Assembly: GCA_934254815.1 (NCBI GenBank)
Contig: CAKQME010000014.1
Span: forward strand, 1 to 64,000
Direction of reading: 5' to 3'
DNA: 64,000 nt
Source of the DNA: an uncultured Clostridia bacterium
GTDB taxonomy: Bacteria > Bacillota > Clostridia > Christensenellales > Borkfalkiaceae
Part shown: positions 25,081-35,100 of the stretch, in pieces
Layout of the letters: each line of letters opens with the position of its first letter
Numbering within the stretch: position 1 is the stretch's first letter
Translations under genes and position numbers: made by a program
The notes under the pieces: model-generated
The model's database searches: none
What the model was told of the DNA's origin: nothing
The model's input: the letters and a program-made list of their open reading frames with translations, nothing else

Positions 25081-26829
25081 ATGCGTAAAAAATGTATTTT
25101 AATTTCTTTACTGTCGGTAATTATTTCAATGGCAATTTGTTTCGGTTTGTCGGCTTGTGATATGTTCGGAAGCGGCGGTGGTTCAGGCGTAGGAACAAAA
25201 CCCTCGTCAGGTCTTGAATACACTTTAAGTTCAGATAAAATGGCTTATAGCGTATCAAAGGGTACTTGTAATGATACAAATATTGTTATACCTTCAACAC
25301 ATAATGGTAAACCGGTAACAAGTATAAATTATTCAGGCTTTCGCGGTAACAGAAGTTTAACGAATATAGTAATTCCCGACAGTGTAATAAGTATATGTGA
25401 TTATGCATTTGCTTATTGTGGCAATTTAACAGGCGTAACGTTAGGTAACGGCGTAACGAGTATAGGTTCTTCAGCGTTTGAAGATTGCGGAAGTTTAGCC
25501 GGTATAGTAATTCCTGACAGTGTAACAAGTATAGGTGACTATGCTTTCCAAGGTTGCAGTGATTTAAAAGATGTAACAATGGGCAACGGCGTAACGAGTA
25601 TAGGTAAGCGAGCTTTCCGGGGAGCTTTAAAAAGTATAGTTATACCGGATAATGTAAATAGTATAGGTTATGATGCTTTCAGTAGTTTAAGTTTAGAAAG
25701 TATAACCGTATCCGAAAGAAATACAAAGTATGCAAGTCAGGACGGCATATTATATAACAAAGAAAAAACCGAATTTGTGCATATACCATACAATATAAAA
25801 GGTAGTGTAACAATTCCCGACAGCATAACGAGCATAAGTGATTATACCTTTGAGGATCGTGAAAATTTAACAGGTATAGTGATACCTGACAGTGTAACTG
25901 ATATAGGTGAAGATGCTTTTCAAAATTGCCCTATTGAAAAAGCGACAATGCCGGCGTTGGCAATTAGTTATATACCTAAATTCAATTTAAAAGAAGTCGT
26001 AATTACAAGTGGAGACCGCATAGAGGAAAATGCTTTTTGTGAGTGTAGTAATTTAACGAATGTCATAATTTCCGACAGTGTAACCAGTATAGGTAAACGT
26101 GCTTTTATATATTGCAGTAGTTTAACAAACATAGTTTTGTCCGACAAATTAACCGATATAGGTGATTCTGCTTTCTGGGAATGCCGTAGTCTGACGAATA
26201 TAGTAATTCCCGATAGTTTGAATAGTATAGGGAGAGAGGCTTTTCAAGGTTGTCCTATTGAAAAAGCGACAATGCCGACATTGGCAATCGATTATATATC
26301 CAAAAGCGACTTGAAAGAAGTTGTGATTACAAGTGGCGAAAATATAAAAGAGCGAGCGTTTGAATGGTACAGTAATTTAATAAGTGTAAAAATATGTGAC
26401 GGTGTAATTAGTATAGGTGAATATGCTTTCTCGTGCTGTACGGGTTTGACAAGTATGGTTATACCCGACAGTGTAACGAGTATAGGTAATGGAGCTTTCA
26501 ATCATTGTATTGGTTTAGAAACCGTAACAATAGGTAAAGGGGTTACGAGCATAAACTTTTATACTTTCAGACAGTGTACAGCTTTAACAAGTATAACGTT
26601 GGGTAATGGAGTAAAGAGTATAAATTATGCTGCTTTCGATGATTGTAGTAGTTTAAAAAAAGTATTTTATAACGGTACAGAAACAGAGTGGAGGACTATA
26701 TTTATTGACGGAAATCCTTTTTTAACCGATGCAAAAATTTATTATTATTGTGAAAGTTTGCCTACAGACGACGGCAATTATTGGCGCTATGTAGACGGTG
26801 AAATAGTAGTCTGGGCGAAAGAAGACTAA
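25081..26829 (+). CDS. BspA-type leucine-rich-repeat lipoprotein
   Basis: A 582-residue surface lipoprotein. The signal peptide ends in the lipobox GLSAC with Cys26 as the lipidated residue. A Gly/Ser linker follows, then about fifteen LRR_5 (BspA/TpLRR) repeats of the form VTSIGDYAFQGCSDLKDV, each near 23 residues. Near residues 280-300 and 395-420 a unit PIEKATMP appears twice, showing internal duplication. The C-terminus ends YWRYVDGEIVVWAKED. GGAGG precedes the ATG. Base composition is more AT-rich than the flanking housekeeping genes, so acquisition is possible. Such proteins mediate adhesion or host contact in gut bacteria. Confidence 0.92.
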   Translation: MRKKCILISLLSVIISMAICFGLSACDMFGSGGGSGVGTKPSSGLEYTLSSDKMAYSVSKGTCNDTNIVIPSTHNGKPVTSINYSGFRGNRSLTNIVIPDSVISICDYAFAYCGNLTGVTLGNGVTSIGSSAFEDCGSLAGIVIPDSVTSIGDYAFQGCSDLKDVTMGNGVTSIGKRAFRGALKSIVIPDNVNSIGYDAFSSLSLESITVSERNTKYASQDGILYNKEKTEFVHIPYNIKGSVTIPDSITSISDYTFEDRENLTGIVIPDSVTDIGEDAFQNCPIEKATMPALAISYIPKFNLKEVVITSGDRIEENAFCECSNLTNVIISDSVTSIGKRAFIYCSSLTNIVLSDKLTDIGDSAFWECRSLTNIVIPDSLNSIGREAFQGCPIEKATMPTLAIDYISKSDLKEVVITSGENIKERAFEWYSNLISVKICDGVISIGEYAFSCCTGLTSMVIPDSVTSIGNGAFNHCIGLETVTIGKGVTSINFYTFRQCTALTSITLGNGVKSINYAAFDDCSSLKKVFYNGTETEWRTIFIDGNPFLTDAKIYYYCESLPTDDGNYWRYVDGEIVVWAKED

Positions 26830-26877
26830 GCATTGACTCGTGTTCAGCGTACACGAAATGACAATTTAACTACGAGA

Positions 26878-26930
26878 AAGCGTGCTTATAAAGCGACAGA
26901 AGATGTTGTAAAATAAGTACGCTTTTTATT
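26878..26930 (+). terminator. Terminator of the LRR lipoprotein gene
   Basis: AAAGCGTGCTTAT (26878-26890) pairs with ATAAGTACGCTTT (26913-26925) with one G-U pair. The T-run continues to 26930. Confidence 0.75.
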
Positions 26931-27068
26931 TGTGGTGGATTTTATATAAAAGCCTATAACCTGTATGAGGTTTTTCGGTTTGTGGTTATTATATTTTAAA
27001 TTAGCAACGGGAAATTTTTATGACCGATGTGTTAAGATGAATGGTTTGAATTTCTCTCGGGTAGCCGT

Positions 27069-27097
27069 TTGACATTTGGCGCGGAAAATGCTATCAT
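27069..27097 (+). promoter_or_regulatory. Promoter of yigZ-recX-birA, start codon close to the TSS
   Basis: TTGACA (27069-27074), 17-bp spacer, TATCAT (27092-27097). Only seven bases separate the -10 box from the ATG at 27105 and no ribosome binding site is present, so the first gene should be translated from a leaderless mRNA. Confidence 0.75.
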
Positions 27098-27104
27098 CTT
27101 ATCG

Positions 27105-27728
27105 ATGAAAAATTCGTATATCGAAATTAAAAACGCAACCGTACGGGAAATCGTAATAGAGCGGTCGAGGTTTATATGCCGGCTGGAAAAAGTAAAAACC
27201 GAAAGCGACGCGCGGGCGGTTATTGCGGAAGTAAAACGCGAACACCCGTTCGCTACGCATAATTGTTACGCGTATATAACCGACGGCGGCGAAATTTCAA
27301 GATTTTCCGACGACGGAGAACCGCAGGGTACGGCGGGGCAACCTATGCTCGAAGCATTGAAAGGCAAAGGGCTTGTAAACGTCGTCGCCGTGGTAACAAG
27401 ATATTTCGGCGGCGTAAAATTGGGTGCGGGCGGTCTTGTAAGGGCGTATTCGGGCGCGGTTTCTTCGGCAGCGCGCGATGCGGGTATATCCGAGTTTTTT
27501 TTGTCCGACGAATACAGACTGACTTTCGGTTACGACAGTTATCAGGCTTTTCTTAAATATATTCAGAAACAACCGATAACCGTCTTATCTACCGACTTTT
27601 CGGATAGCGTTACGGCGTGCGTCGCGATAAAAAACCAAAGCGGAGACGTTATAGACGGGCTTGTCGATTATTTAAACGGTAAAGTGTTTTTTGAAAAGAC
27701 GGGCGAGGGGTATTATATATATGAATAA
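27105..27728 (+). CDS. yigZ: YigZ/IMPACT-family protein
   Basis: 207 residues. The IMPACT domain motifs are RSRFICRLEKV, HNCYAYITDGGEISRFSDDG, EPQGTAGQPMLEAL and TRYFGGVKLGAGGLVRAYSG, followed by the DUF1949 C-terminal region. Family members are linked to translation control (the eukaryotic IMPACT protein) but the bacterial role is unclear. The ATG at 27105 is chosen over an upstream GTG/TTG-type start because the frame ahead of it is the promoter. The stop overlaps the recX start (ATGAATAA). Confidence 0.9.
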   Translation: MKNSYIEIKNATVREIVIERSRFICRLEKVKTESDARAVIAEVKREHPFATHNCYAYITDGGEISRFSDDGEPQGTAGQPMLEALKGKGLVNVVAVVTRYFGGVKLGAGGLVRAYSGAVSSAARDAGISEFFLSDEYRLTFGYDSYQAFLKYIQKQPITVLSTDFSDSVTACVAIKNQSGDVIDGLVDYLNGKVFFEKTGEGYYIYE

Positions 27729-28344
27729 AATTACGGATATAAAACCGCAGGTAAAAACCCCTACGCGGTGCAATATTTATCTCGATAACGTGTTTTATTG
27801 CGGAATGGAACTCGAAACCGTCATGCGACACAGGTTAAAAATCTGTACGGAAATAACTAAAGAACAACTCGACGAAATTCAGTGCGACAGCGAACGGACG
27901 CGCGCTATGGATAAAGCACTTTCGTTTATATCCCGCTCGAAAAAAACCGAAAAGCAAGTCCGCGATTACCTTGCGGGTAAGGGGTATACCGAAAAAACGA
28001 TAGACGAAGTTATCGCTAAAATGTCATCATATTCGTTTATAGACGACGCCGACTATGCCGCGGATTATACCCGCTACGGAGCTAAAGGAAAAGGTAAAAA
28101 ACTTATCGCTCTGGAACTTAAACGCAAAGGCGTATCCGATTCGGATATGCGCGTAGCGTTGGATAATATGGGCGACGAGTTGCCGTCCGCCGTGGCGGTT
28201 GCCGAAAAGTATTGCAAAAATAAAGAAAAAACAAAAGAAAATATGCTTAAATGTTATAAGTATCTGCTGACTAAAGGGTTTTCCTACGATACGGCGAGAG
28301 AGGCGGCGGAAAGGAGTTGTAACTGTGATTACGAAGATATTTGA
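27721..28344 (+). CDS. recX: Regulatory protein RecX
   Basis: 207 residues with RecX-type triple three-helix repeats. The visible marks are ALSFISRSKKTEKQVRDYLAGKGY (repeat 1), IDDADYAADYTRYGAKGKGKKLIALELKRKGV (repeat 2) and LPSAVAVAEKYCKNKEK with KCYKYLLTKGFSYDTAREA (repeat 3). RecX binds RecA filaments and limits recombination. GAGGGG lies nine bases before the ATG at 27721; an earlier start would be inside yigZ. It is cotranscribed with yigZ (8-base overlap) and birA (20-base overlap). recA is not in the window. Confidence 0.88.
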   Translation: MNKITDIKPQVKTPTRCNIYLDNVFYCGMELETVMRHRLKICTEITKEQLDEIQCDSERTRAMDKALSFISRSKKTEKQVRDYLAGKGYTEKTIDEVIAKMSSYSFIDDADYAADYTRYGAKGKGKKLIALELKRKGVSDSDMRVALDNMGDELPSAVAVAEKYCKNKEKTKENMLKCYKYLLTKGFSYDTAREAAERSCNCDYEDI

Positions 28345-28993
28345 TTGCGTGTCGTCTACCAACGACGAACTTAAAAAGTTGAAAGAACCGCTTGAAGATA
28401 CGCTTTATTTTGCACGCGAACAGAGCGGAGGCAGGGGGAGCAAAGGCAGGGCGTTCGAGTGTAAAAAGGGCGGCGTGTATCTTTCGCTTTTGCGGCTTAA
28501 CCCGTGTAAGGCGAGCGAGAGCTTCAACCTGATGATAAGCGCGGCGCTGGCAGTCGTAAACACTTTGGATTCTATCGGCGTGCGCGCCGAAATAAAATGG
28601 CCCAACGATATTTTTGTAAAAGGCAAAAAGATTTGCGGAATACTTATAGAAAACGTGTTCGAGGGCGATATGGTGGCTCGCTCGATAATCGGCATAGGCT
28701 TGAACGTAAACAATAAATTATCCGAAGAGTTGAGCGAAACAGCCGTTACTGTAGAGCAGATAATAGGTCATAGAGCGAATATCGACTATATAACAAAGAA
28801 TATCGTCGACGAGTTGTATAAACCGCATACTATAGAAGAGTATAAAGCCGTAAGCGGAGTAATAGGAAAGAGAATAACCGTAATAAAAGGTAACGAAACC
28901 TATGAAGCGACGGCTAAGGACGTTTTACCTGACGGTAATTTATTATTAGAAAGCGGCGAAAAACTTTCCGCCGCCGAAATAACGATAAGATAA
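28325..28993 (+). CDS. birA: Biotin-[acetyl-CoA-carboxylase] ligase, monofunctional
   Basis: 222 residues: the catalytic and C-terminal domains only, without the N-terminal HTH of bifunctional BirA repressors. The biotin-AMP site motif is EQSGGRGSKGRAFE near residue 36, KWPNDIFVKGKKICGILIE near 98, and SIIGIGLNVNN near 130. It attaches biotin to carboxylase carrier proteins. The start is a GTG (28325) with AAAGGAG eight bases upstream. Biotin repression of genes by this protein is unlikely. Confidence 0.93.
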   Translation: MITKIFDCVSSTNDELKKLKEPLEDTLYFAREQSGGRGSKGRAFECKKGGVYLSLLRLNPCKASESFNLMISAALAVVNTLDSIGVRAEIKWPNDIFVKGKKICGILIENVFEGDMVARSIIGIGLNVNNKLSEELSETAVTVEQIIGHRANIDYITKNIVDELYKPHTIEEYKAVSGVIGKRITVIKGNETYEATAKDVLPDGNLLLESGEKLSAAEITIR

Positions 28994-29054
28994 ATACTAA
29001 TTCCTTTCTCTCCAAAGTTTTAATTGTATTTATTGTGTTAGACAAGATTTTAAA

Positions 29055-29096
29055 CGAATAAAGCGGAAACAGTTAATTCTGTTTCCGCTTTATTCG
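29055..29096. terminator. Bidirectional terminator between birA and galE
   Basis: An 18-bp perfect stem. CGAATAAAGCGGAAACAG (29055-29072) and its reverse complement (29079-29096) are separated by TTAATT. T-rich flanks lie on both sides, and the genes on either side are convergent. Confidence 0.9.
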
Positions 29097-29110
29097 GTTT
29101 TAGGATTAAA

Positions 29111-30127
29111 TCAATCTCCGTAACCGTCGGGGTTTTTGGTCTGCCAGTTGAGCGCGTCGCGACACATGTCGTCTAAAGTCTTTTCGGCTTTGAATCCGAT
29201 AAGCTTTTCGGCTAAACTCGGATCGGCATAACATTCGGGGATATCTCCCGGTCTGCGCGGGTCGATAACGTAAGGTATATCTCTGCCGAGAGCTTTCGAG
29301 AACGATTTTATCATTTCAAGAACGCTGTAGCCTCTTCCCGTACCGAGGTTTACTATATAAAGCCCCGAATTCGTAAGCAGCTTTTTCACCGCGAGAACGT
29401 GTCCGCGGGCAAGGTCTACGACGTGAATGTAATCTCTTACGCCCGTTCCGTCGGGAGTGGGGTAGTCGTTGCCGAAAACGTGTACTTCTTTAAGCTTGCC
29501 GACGGCAACTTTCGTGATGTACGGGCAAAGATTGTTGGGTATTCCGTTCGGGTCTTCTCCGATAAGCCCCGACGGATGCGCTCCGATAGGGTTGAAATAG
29601 CGGAGAATTGCGATATTGAATTCCTTGTCGGCTTTGGCAAGGTCTTTTAAAATGTATTCTATAAATAACTTCGTCGAACCGTAAGGGTTGGTGGTCGAAA
29701 GCGGGAAGTCTTCGGTGATGGGAACGGTATGCGGATTGCCGTAAACCGTCGCAGACGACGAAAATACGAGATTTTTACAGTTAAATTCTCTCATAACGTC
29801 GATAAGCGCGAGCATACCGTAAATGTTGTTTTCATAATATTCGATAGGTTTCGCGACCGATTCGCCTACGGCTTTATATCCCGCGAAGTTTATTACCGCC
29901 GTAATGTCGTTTTCCGAAAAAACTTTACGCATTGCGGCTTTGTCGCATACGTCTGCCTGATAGAATTTTACCTTTCTGCCGATAATCTGTTCCACGCGTT
30001 TTACGGCTTCGGTTTTGCTGTTGTAGAGATTGTCCGCTATAACCACGTCGTAACCTGCGTTTATAAGCTCGATAGTGGTGTGGCTGCCTATATAGCCCGC
30101 GCCGCCCGTAACTAAAATCGTTTGCAT
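29111..30127 (-). CDS. galE: UDP-glucose 4-epimerase GalE
   Basis: 338 residues, the normal size. The NAD-binding motif GGAGYIGSHTTIELI is at the N-terminus. The catalytic Ser-Ser-Ala-Thr/Tyr triad is FSSSATVYGN near 125 and YGSTKLFIEY near 150. The substrate-binding loop is IHVVDLARGHVLA. It interconverts UDP-glucose and UDP-galactose for surface glycans. GGAGG is eight bases before the ATG. It follows tyrS with 19 bp between, so the two are likely cotranscribed. Confidence 0.97.
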   Translation of the reverse strand: MQTILVTGGAGYIGSHTTIELINAGYDVVIADNLYNSKTEAVKRVEQIIGRKVKFYQADVCDKAAMRKVFSENDITAVINFAGYKAVGESVAKPIEYYENNIYGMLALIDVMREFNCKNLVFSSSATVYGNPHTVPITEDFPLSTTNPYGSTKLFIEYILKDLAKADKEFNIAILRYFNPIGAHPSGLIGEDPNGIPNNLCPYITKVAVGKLKEVHVFGNDYPTPDGTGVRDYIHVVDLARGHVLAVKKLLTNSGLYIVNLGTGRGYSVLEMIKSFSKALGRDIPYVIDPRRPGDIPECYADPSLAEKLIGFKAEKTLDDMCRDALNWQTKNPDGYGD

Positions 30128-30146
30128 TTTATTGTTACCTCCGTTT

Positions 30147-31355
30147 TTATTTCAATATTATGTTTATGTGTACTTTTTTGCCTTTGTGAAGAACGAAACT
30201 TCCTTTCGCCCGAAGCGCGTCGGGTACGGTAAATTCACCCGCCGCGGGTTTGATATCGTCAAGCGTAACGCCGCCGCCCTCGATAAGTCTGCGAGCTTCG
30301 CCTTTCGATTTCGCTACTCCTGCCGCCACCATAATGTCGGGGAGTTGGTCAAGCCCCGCCACTTCTACCGTGGGCATATCTTCCGCATTGCCGCCGAACG
30401 CCGCTTTCGCCTGTTTTTCCGCAAGCCGCGCTTTCTCCTCGCCGTGAACAAGTTTGGTAACTTCGAACGCAAGGCGTTCTTTAGCCGCGTTCATACGTTC
30501 GTCGTTGTATTTCGTAAGTTCGGCTATTTCGTCTAATTCCATAAACGTAAGCAAACGCATACATTCGGCAACTTTGCAGTCTTCTACGTTTCTGAAATAC
30601 TGGTAAAAATCGTATACCGAACACTTGTTTTCGTCAAGCCATAACGCGCCTTTCTGCGTTTTGCCCATTTTTTTGCCCTCGCTGTTTAAAAGCAGAGTGC
30701 AGGTGAGACAGTATGCGGGTTTCGATTCCTTTCTGCGGATAAGGTCGACGCCGGCAAGCATGTTCGACCATTGGTCGTCGCCGCCGAGTTCGAGCTGACA
30801 ACCGTATTCGCGGTTTAAGTGTAAAAAGTCGTAACCCTGCATTAACATATAGTTGAATTCAAAGAACGTAAGTCCTTTTTCCATACGTTGCTTGAAGCAT
30901 TTAGCCGTAAGCATTTCGTTGACGGAAAAATATACGCCTATGTCGCGCAGGAAGTCGATATAGTTGAGATCTAAAAGCCAGTCGGCGTTGTTGGCTATAA
31001 TCGCGCCGTTTTCGCCGTCGAAATTTATAAATCTCGACATCTGTTTTTTAAAGCAGGCGATGTTGTGGTCGATAGTTTCTCTCGTGAGCATTTGTCTCAT
31101 ATCGGTTCTGCCCGACGGGTCGCCTATCATACCCGTGCCGCCGCCGAAAAGCGCGATAGGTCTGTGTCCGCATTTCTGCATCCACGCCATAGCCATAACC
31201 GGGATATAGTGACCTATATGCAAACTGTCCGCGGTGGGGTCGAAGCCGACGTAAAACGTCACGCTTTTTTCGTCTAATAATTTGTGTAAATCTTCTCCGT
31301 AAACGGTCTGTTTGATAAATCCTCTTTCCTGAAGAATATCCATTGCGTTTTTCAT
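30147..31355 (-). CDS. tyrS: Tyrosyl-tRNA synthetase
   Basis: 402 residues, class I aminoacyl-tRNA synthetase. The HIGH motif is HIGHYIPV near residue 46, the tyrosine site GGDDQWSNMLAG near 195, and the KMSKS equivalent KKMGKT near 232. An S4 RNA-binding domain is at the C-terminus (SKGEARRLIEGGGVTLDD). AGAGG precedes the ATG. A promoter (TTGATT-N17-TAAAAT) lies about 100 bp upstream. I see no T-box leader, unlike many Firmicutes tyrS genes. Confidence 0.96.
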   Translation of the reverse strand: MKNAMDILQERGFIKQTVYGEDLHKLLDEKSVTFYVGFDPTADSLHIGHYIPVMAMAWMQKCGHRPIALFGGGTGMIGDPSGRTDMRQMLTRETIDHNIACFKKQMSRFINFDGENGAIIANNADWLLDLNYIDFLRDIGVYFSVNEMLTAKCFKQRMEKGLTFFEFNYMLMQGYDFLHLNREYGCQLELGGDDQWSNMLAGVDLIRRKESKPAYCLTCTLLLNSEGKKMGKTQKGALWLDENKCSVYDFYQYFRNVEDCKVAECMRLLTFMELDEIAELTKYNDERMNAAKERLAFEVTKLVHGEEKARLAEKQAKAAFGGNAEDMPTVEVAGLDQLPDIMVAAGVAKSKGEARRLIEGGGVTLDDIKPAAGEFTVPDALRAKGSFVLHKGKKVHINIILK

Positions 31356-31496
31356 CGAAAAAACCTCTTAAAAAGTTAATCGGTCGCTATATTTTCAGTC
31401 GCGACTCTGTTTGTAATATATTTTAGCATTAAATTCGTATAAAATCAAACGTTATATCGCCAAAAACTCAAAAACTACAAAATTACGCCACGATTA

Positions 31497-31949
31497 TTAA
31501 ATTATTGTAATATTAAGCTTCACTGCGCGATAGTTACAATAATTAGTAGCCTGAGCCGTAGCTATAGTAATATAGTATTTGCCGCATTCGCGAAGAAAAT
31601 CGACTTTTTTATATCTGTTGTCTTTATCCCACTCGGGAACCGATTCGTCTAAATATTCGATATTTATATTAAACTCCTCATACCCTTTTTTATATTCCGG
31701 TTTTTTTGTTCCGACCGAACAAGAATATTCATAAATATAGCAATAACGTTCTGTGCCGTTAAACGGTAAAGTTTTTTCATATAAATTTTCGTTTTGCTTG
31801 AAAATAACTTTAAGGTCGTCGCCGCACATTACGGTTATAACGGGGTCGGGTTTTTCCGCGGCGGGTTTAACAAATATTGTCGCTGCTAACAGAGCGCAAG
31901 CTATAATAGATAATATAATAATCGTTATGGTTGATTTTCTTGTTTTCAT
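31497..31949 (-). CDS. Small membrane-anchored protein, paralogue of the gene at 36586
   Basis: 150 residues from the ATG at 31949 (a longer frame from 32012 has no ribosome binding site). Residues 7-27 form a membrane anchor (TITIIILSIIACALLAATIF). The outside part looks like a beta-sandwich ending YYITIATAQATNYCNYRAVK then LNITII. The paralogue at 36586 ends DYIVTIEVDP...YNYRKIVLYLSII, so the two share this C-terminal signature. I recognise no family. Both flank the giant Hint protein and both lie inside the direct-repeat island, so they may act on or anchor that protein. That is inference. Confidence 0.6.
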   Translation of the reverse strand: MKTRKSTITIIILSIIACALLAATIFVKPAAEKPDPVITVMCGDDLKVIFKQNENLYEKTLPFNGTERYCYIYEYSCSVGTKKPEYKKGYEEFNINIEYLDESVPEWDKDNRYKKVDFLRECGKYYITIATAQATNYCNYRAVKLNITII

Positions 31950-32115
31950 AGTTATAGATTGTTTATTATATATGGTGGACAAGCATTTATCGCTGCGATA
32001 TAGTTTTCCCATTTTTTATATCAATAAAATCAGTTATAATATCTCTATGTCTCCATTATGCCGATGTCATAATGATACATAAGATAAGTGTCTATCTTTC
32101 ATGAATATATTTTGA

Positions 32116-32151
32116 GTAGTGCTATGTCGTCAAGAAACGACATAGCACTAC
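32116..32151. terminator. Perfect hairpin after the Hint-protein gene
   Basis: GTAGTGCTATGTCGT (32116-32130) pairs exactly with ACGACATAGCACTAC (32137-32151) over CAAGAA. It lies just beyond the stop of the giant gene. A T-run is weak on both sides, so termination is probable but not certain. Confidence 0.65.
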
Positions 32152-32158
32152 AATGTAT

Positions 32159-35100
32159 TTAAGCGTTTAATAGCACAGAATATCTTTCTATAAGGTGATT
32201 TATTTTTTCAACATCAATTAAGCCTTTTCCTATTGACACTTTTAAATACTGACCTTTGAATGCTGTAAAAATATTTTGAGAAACATTAAAAATTTCTGAG
32301 AATTCCTCATAAGTATAAAGCCCGTATTGGTTAATATCGTTAGACATCTTGAGTTCATCGTAAGTCATTGTCTCTGGAGAAACATCAAAAATATTAACAA
32401 AACCCTCCGTGGCTCCCGGTGCTGATAACATTCCGTTGACATAGTAACATAGATAACCATAGGTTACAGGACTCCAAGCGGTTGTATACTCTTCGGTGAT
32501 TGTTACGTTTGTGAGCTGAACTGTAGTCCAAATAAATTCGCCATTATCGTCAACTGACTGTTTATTAAAGTAATGTCCGATATATTGAGCCGCATCAGAC
32601 CTAAGATAGATATATTTGTTTAAACTGCAATCCCAGAATGCGTGTTCAGATATTACTTTCACTGTAGTATTGTCTGAAAAATTTAAATTTATAATTGTAT
32701 ATGAACCGAATGGATCGTTATCGATAAATAATATGGGTGACGAATCAAATTTGCCGGTTATCATATTCCACACTAAAAGAGATTCGTTGCCTGTTAAGTT
32801 TTCGACAGGAATTTGCCTCCCGTCGGAGAGAGTAATAAGAGTGCCGGCGGCAACACATGAACCGCTGTCTCCGCCACTTGATGGCGCATCAAAGTAATAC
32901 CCCACTGCGCCATCGGTAATGTAATTATCTTCAATAGTGATTCCTGGATTTATTGTTACTGAGCCGTTACATGTATAACTGGATATCGACACAGATTTAC
33001 ACATTCTTCCAGCTATTTGTCCTATGTAAGCGGAGAATCGTGTTGTGGGCGTGTTGACTTTAATTGCGAAAAAAATATTTGAATAATTGCCGCAGTTATT
33101 TACAACTCCACCATCGGCGGCAATACTTACAATGCCTCCTACGCTGGCAGAACTTGTTCCACGAGCTTCAATAATTAATTTACCATAGTTTCTACAAGAT
33201 AATATTTTAGCTTTTCCATTTCTGCCAATTATACCGGAAAAATCAAAGGCTTTTCCGCCTATTGAAGCGTAATTATAGCAGTATTCAACTACAGCATTAT
33301 CACAATTTATTCCGGCAATTGCTCCAAATTCAAAATTTCGTCCATTTAAGTAAATATCTATGGTTGACTGGTCTTTAATATTTGATGGTAACGATGGATT
33401 AGTTACTGTTTTCTCAATTGTTATATTGCTTATAGTTCCTTTGTTTTGAGCGCAGACAACTCCTACAACTGAGGAGGCAGAAGCGGATGGGTTATCTTCC
33501 TTTGTTGTAAAATTTGGTTTAAAAACCCCCGATTTAATGGTGCCGTTATTTACAAGAATAAAGCCGTAACTTTCTGTATTTGAAATTTCTTTGCTTGTAA
33601 ACGTTATTATTTTACCATTTAAATCAAATGTACCTTTAAAATCTGGTATAGGATTCCAGTTAGTTATAGTTAAATTTCTATATAATTTATATGTATAACT
33701 TGGCTTACTTTGATTTGAAGCGTATTCTCGCATGTTAATAAGATGTCTATTACAGGATATTATATAAGGTGAACTGCTTGTTCCATTTCCTGTTAAGAAA
33801 AATCTATTAAATGTTTTAATTGGTATCTCTTCGATATATATGTCATGACTGCTATTTGTAGAATCTATATTGTAAATTGTAGTATGTCCGCCTGAAGTGT
33901 GTAATATTATTTTTTTAATTTTAACGGAAAAATTTTCAGAAATATACGGCAATTGATTTTCAATATAATTGTATAAATCAATTTTAGTAAAACTTATATC
34001 ATTGGCTATGGTATAAGTATATGAATCATTAAATTCCATTATAAATGAAACTTGTTCGTCAGAGCTTGAATTGGATAAAACATTATAACTCAAGCCATAT
34101 CCATCGTTATTATTATATGTTGCTAAATTAATTTCCGACTTTTCGTAAATGACATAGATATGTAATTGAGCCAGTTGGTGATTTTCTAATGAAGCAACAA
34201 GTCCAAGCATATTACTGTTTTCATCGTTGGTTAGTTGACAGTTTGACGAAACTTGTAACGTATTATTATAAAAACTATATTCTGTATATACAGTGGATTT
34301 GGCTATCTGAGAAATGTAAAAATCACCGACTTTAAGCTTTATTGTGGTTGTCGATCCACGTTGTATTGCTAAATAATTGTTGTTAATTAATTTTGGTAAA
34401 GTTTTAATAGTTGAATAGTCTGAATAGGTTTTCCCATTTACTTCCCATTTGTATGCTGTTTCTGTTTGTACTAATTGAAAAGTTATAGTCCCTATTCCTG
34501 AGAAGCCAAAACATAATTTGGATTCTAGTTGCGAATGCAGAAATATCAATTCGGATTTTTTTTCGTTATCATAGAGATTTGAAAAAACAGCATTTGTATT
34601 ACTACAGAATTGATATCGCACATTTCCCTCATATGAAGCTTGTAGTATATAATCAACATTTGAGGTGGTGACATAAAAGTAAAACTCGCCCTGTATATTG
34701 ATGTTTTTATATTCGTTTTCAGCTTCAAATGTTTGAGGCTCTTGTACTAATATTTTTGTGTTTGCCGAATTATTATTTGGGTTTGTAACTACGATAAAAT
34801 ATCTGACATTGTTGCTAAAATTATAATAACAGAAATTAGAGTTATTTGTTTTTAGTGGGGTAAATGATGATGAGATTATCGATATCTGTAAATTGCTATC
34901 GGATGAAATAATTTTTTTAATGTCACCACTTTCAGCTGTAAGTCCCAAAATAACTGAATCGTTTCCGTTTATTGTTATAGATGAATTATCTAAATCGGTT
35001 ATCTTACAAGTTAAATATCCTGTTATAAGGGATTTTTCTGAGTTGTGTAGTATTATTTTGTAACATACACCTTTGGATAAGGTTACTAAATATTTTCCAT

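Noticed and set aside
31356..31476. T-box leader for tyrS
   Set aside because: The leader is short. I see no specifier-loop structure and no conserved T-box antiterminator sequence, only a small hairpin.
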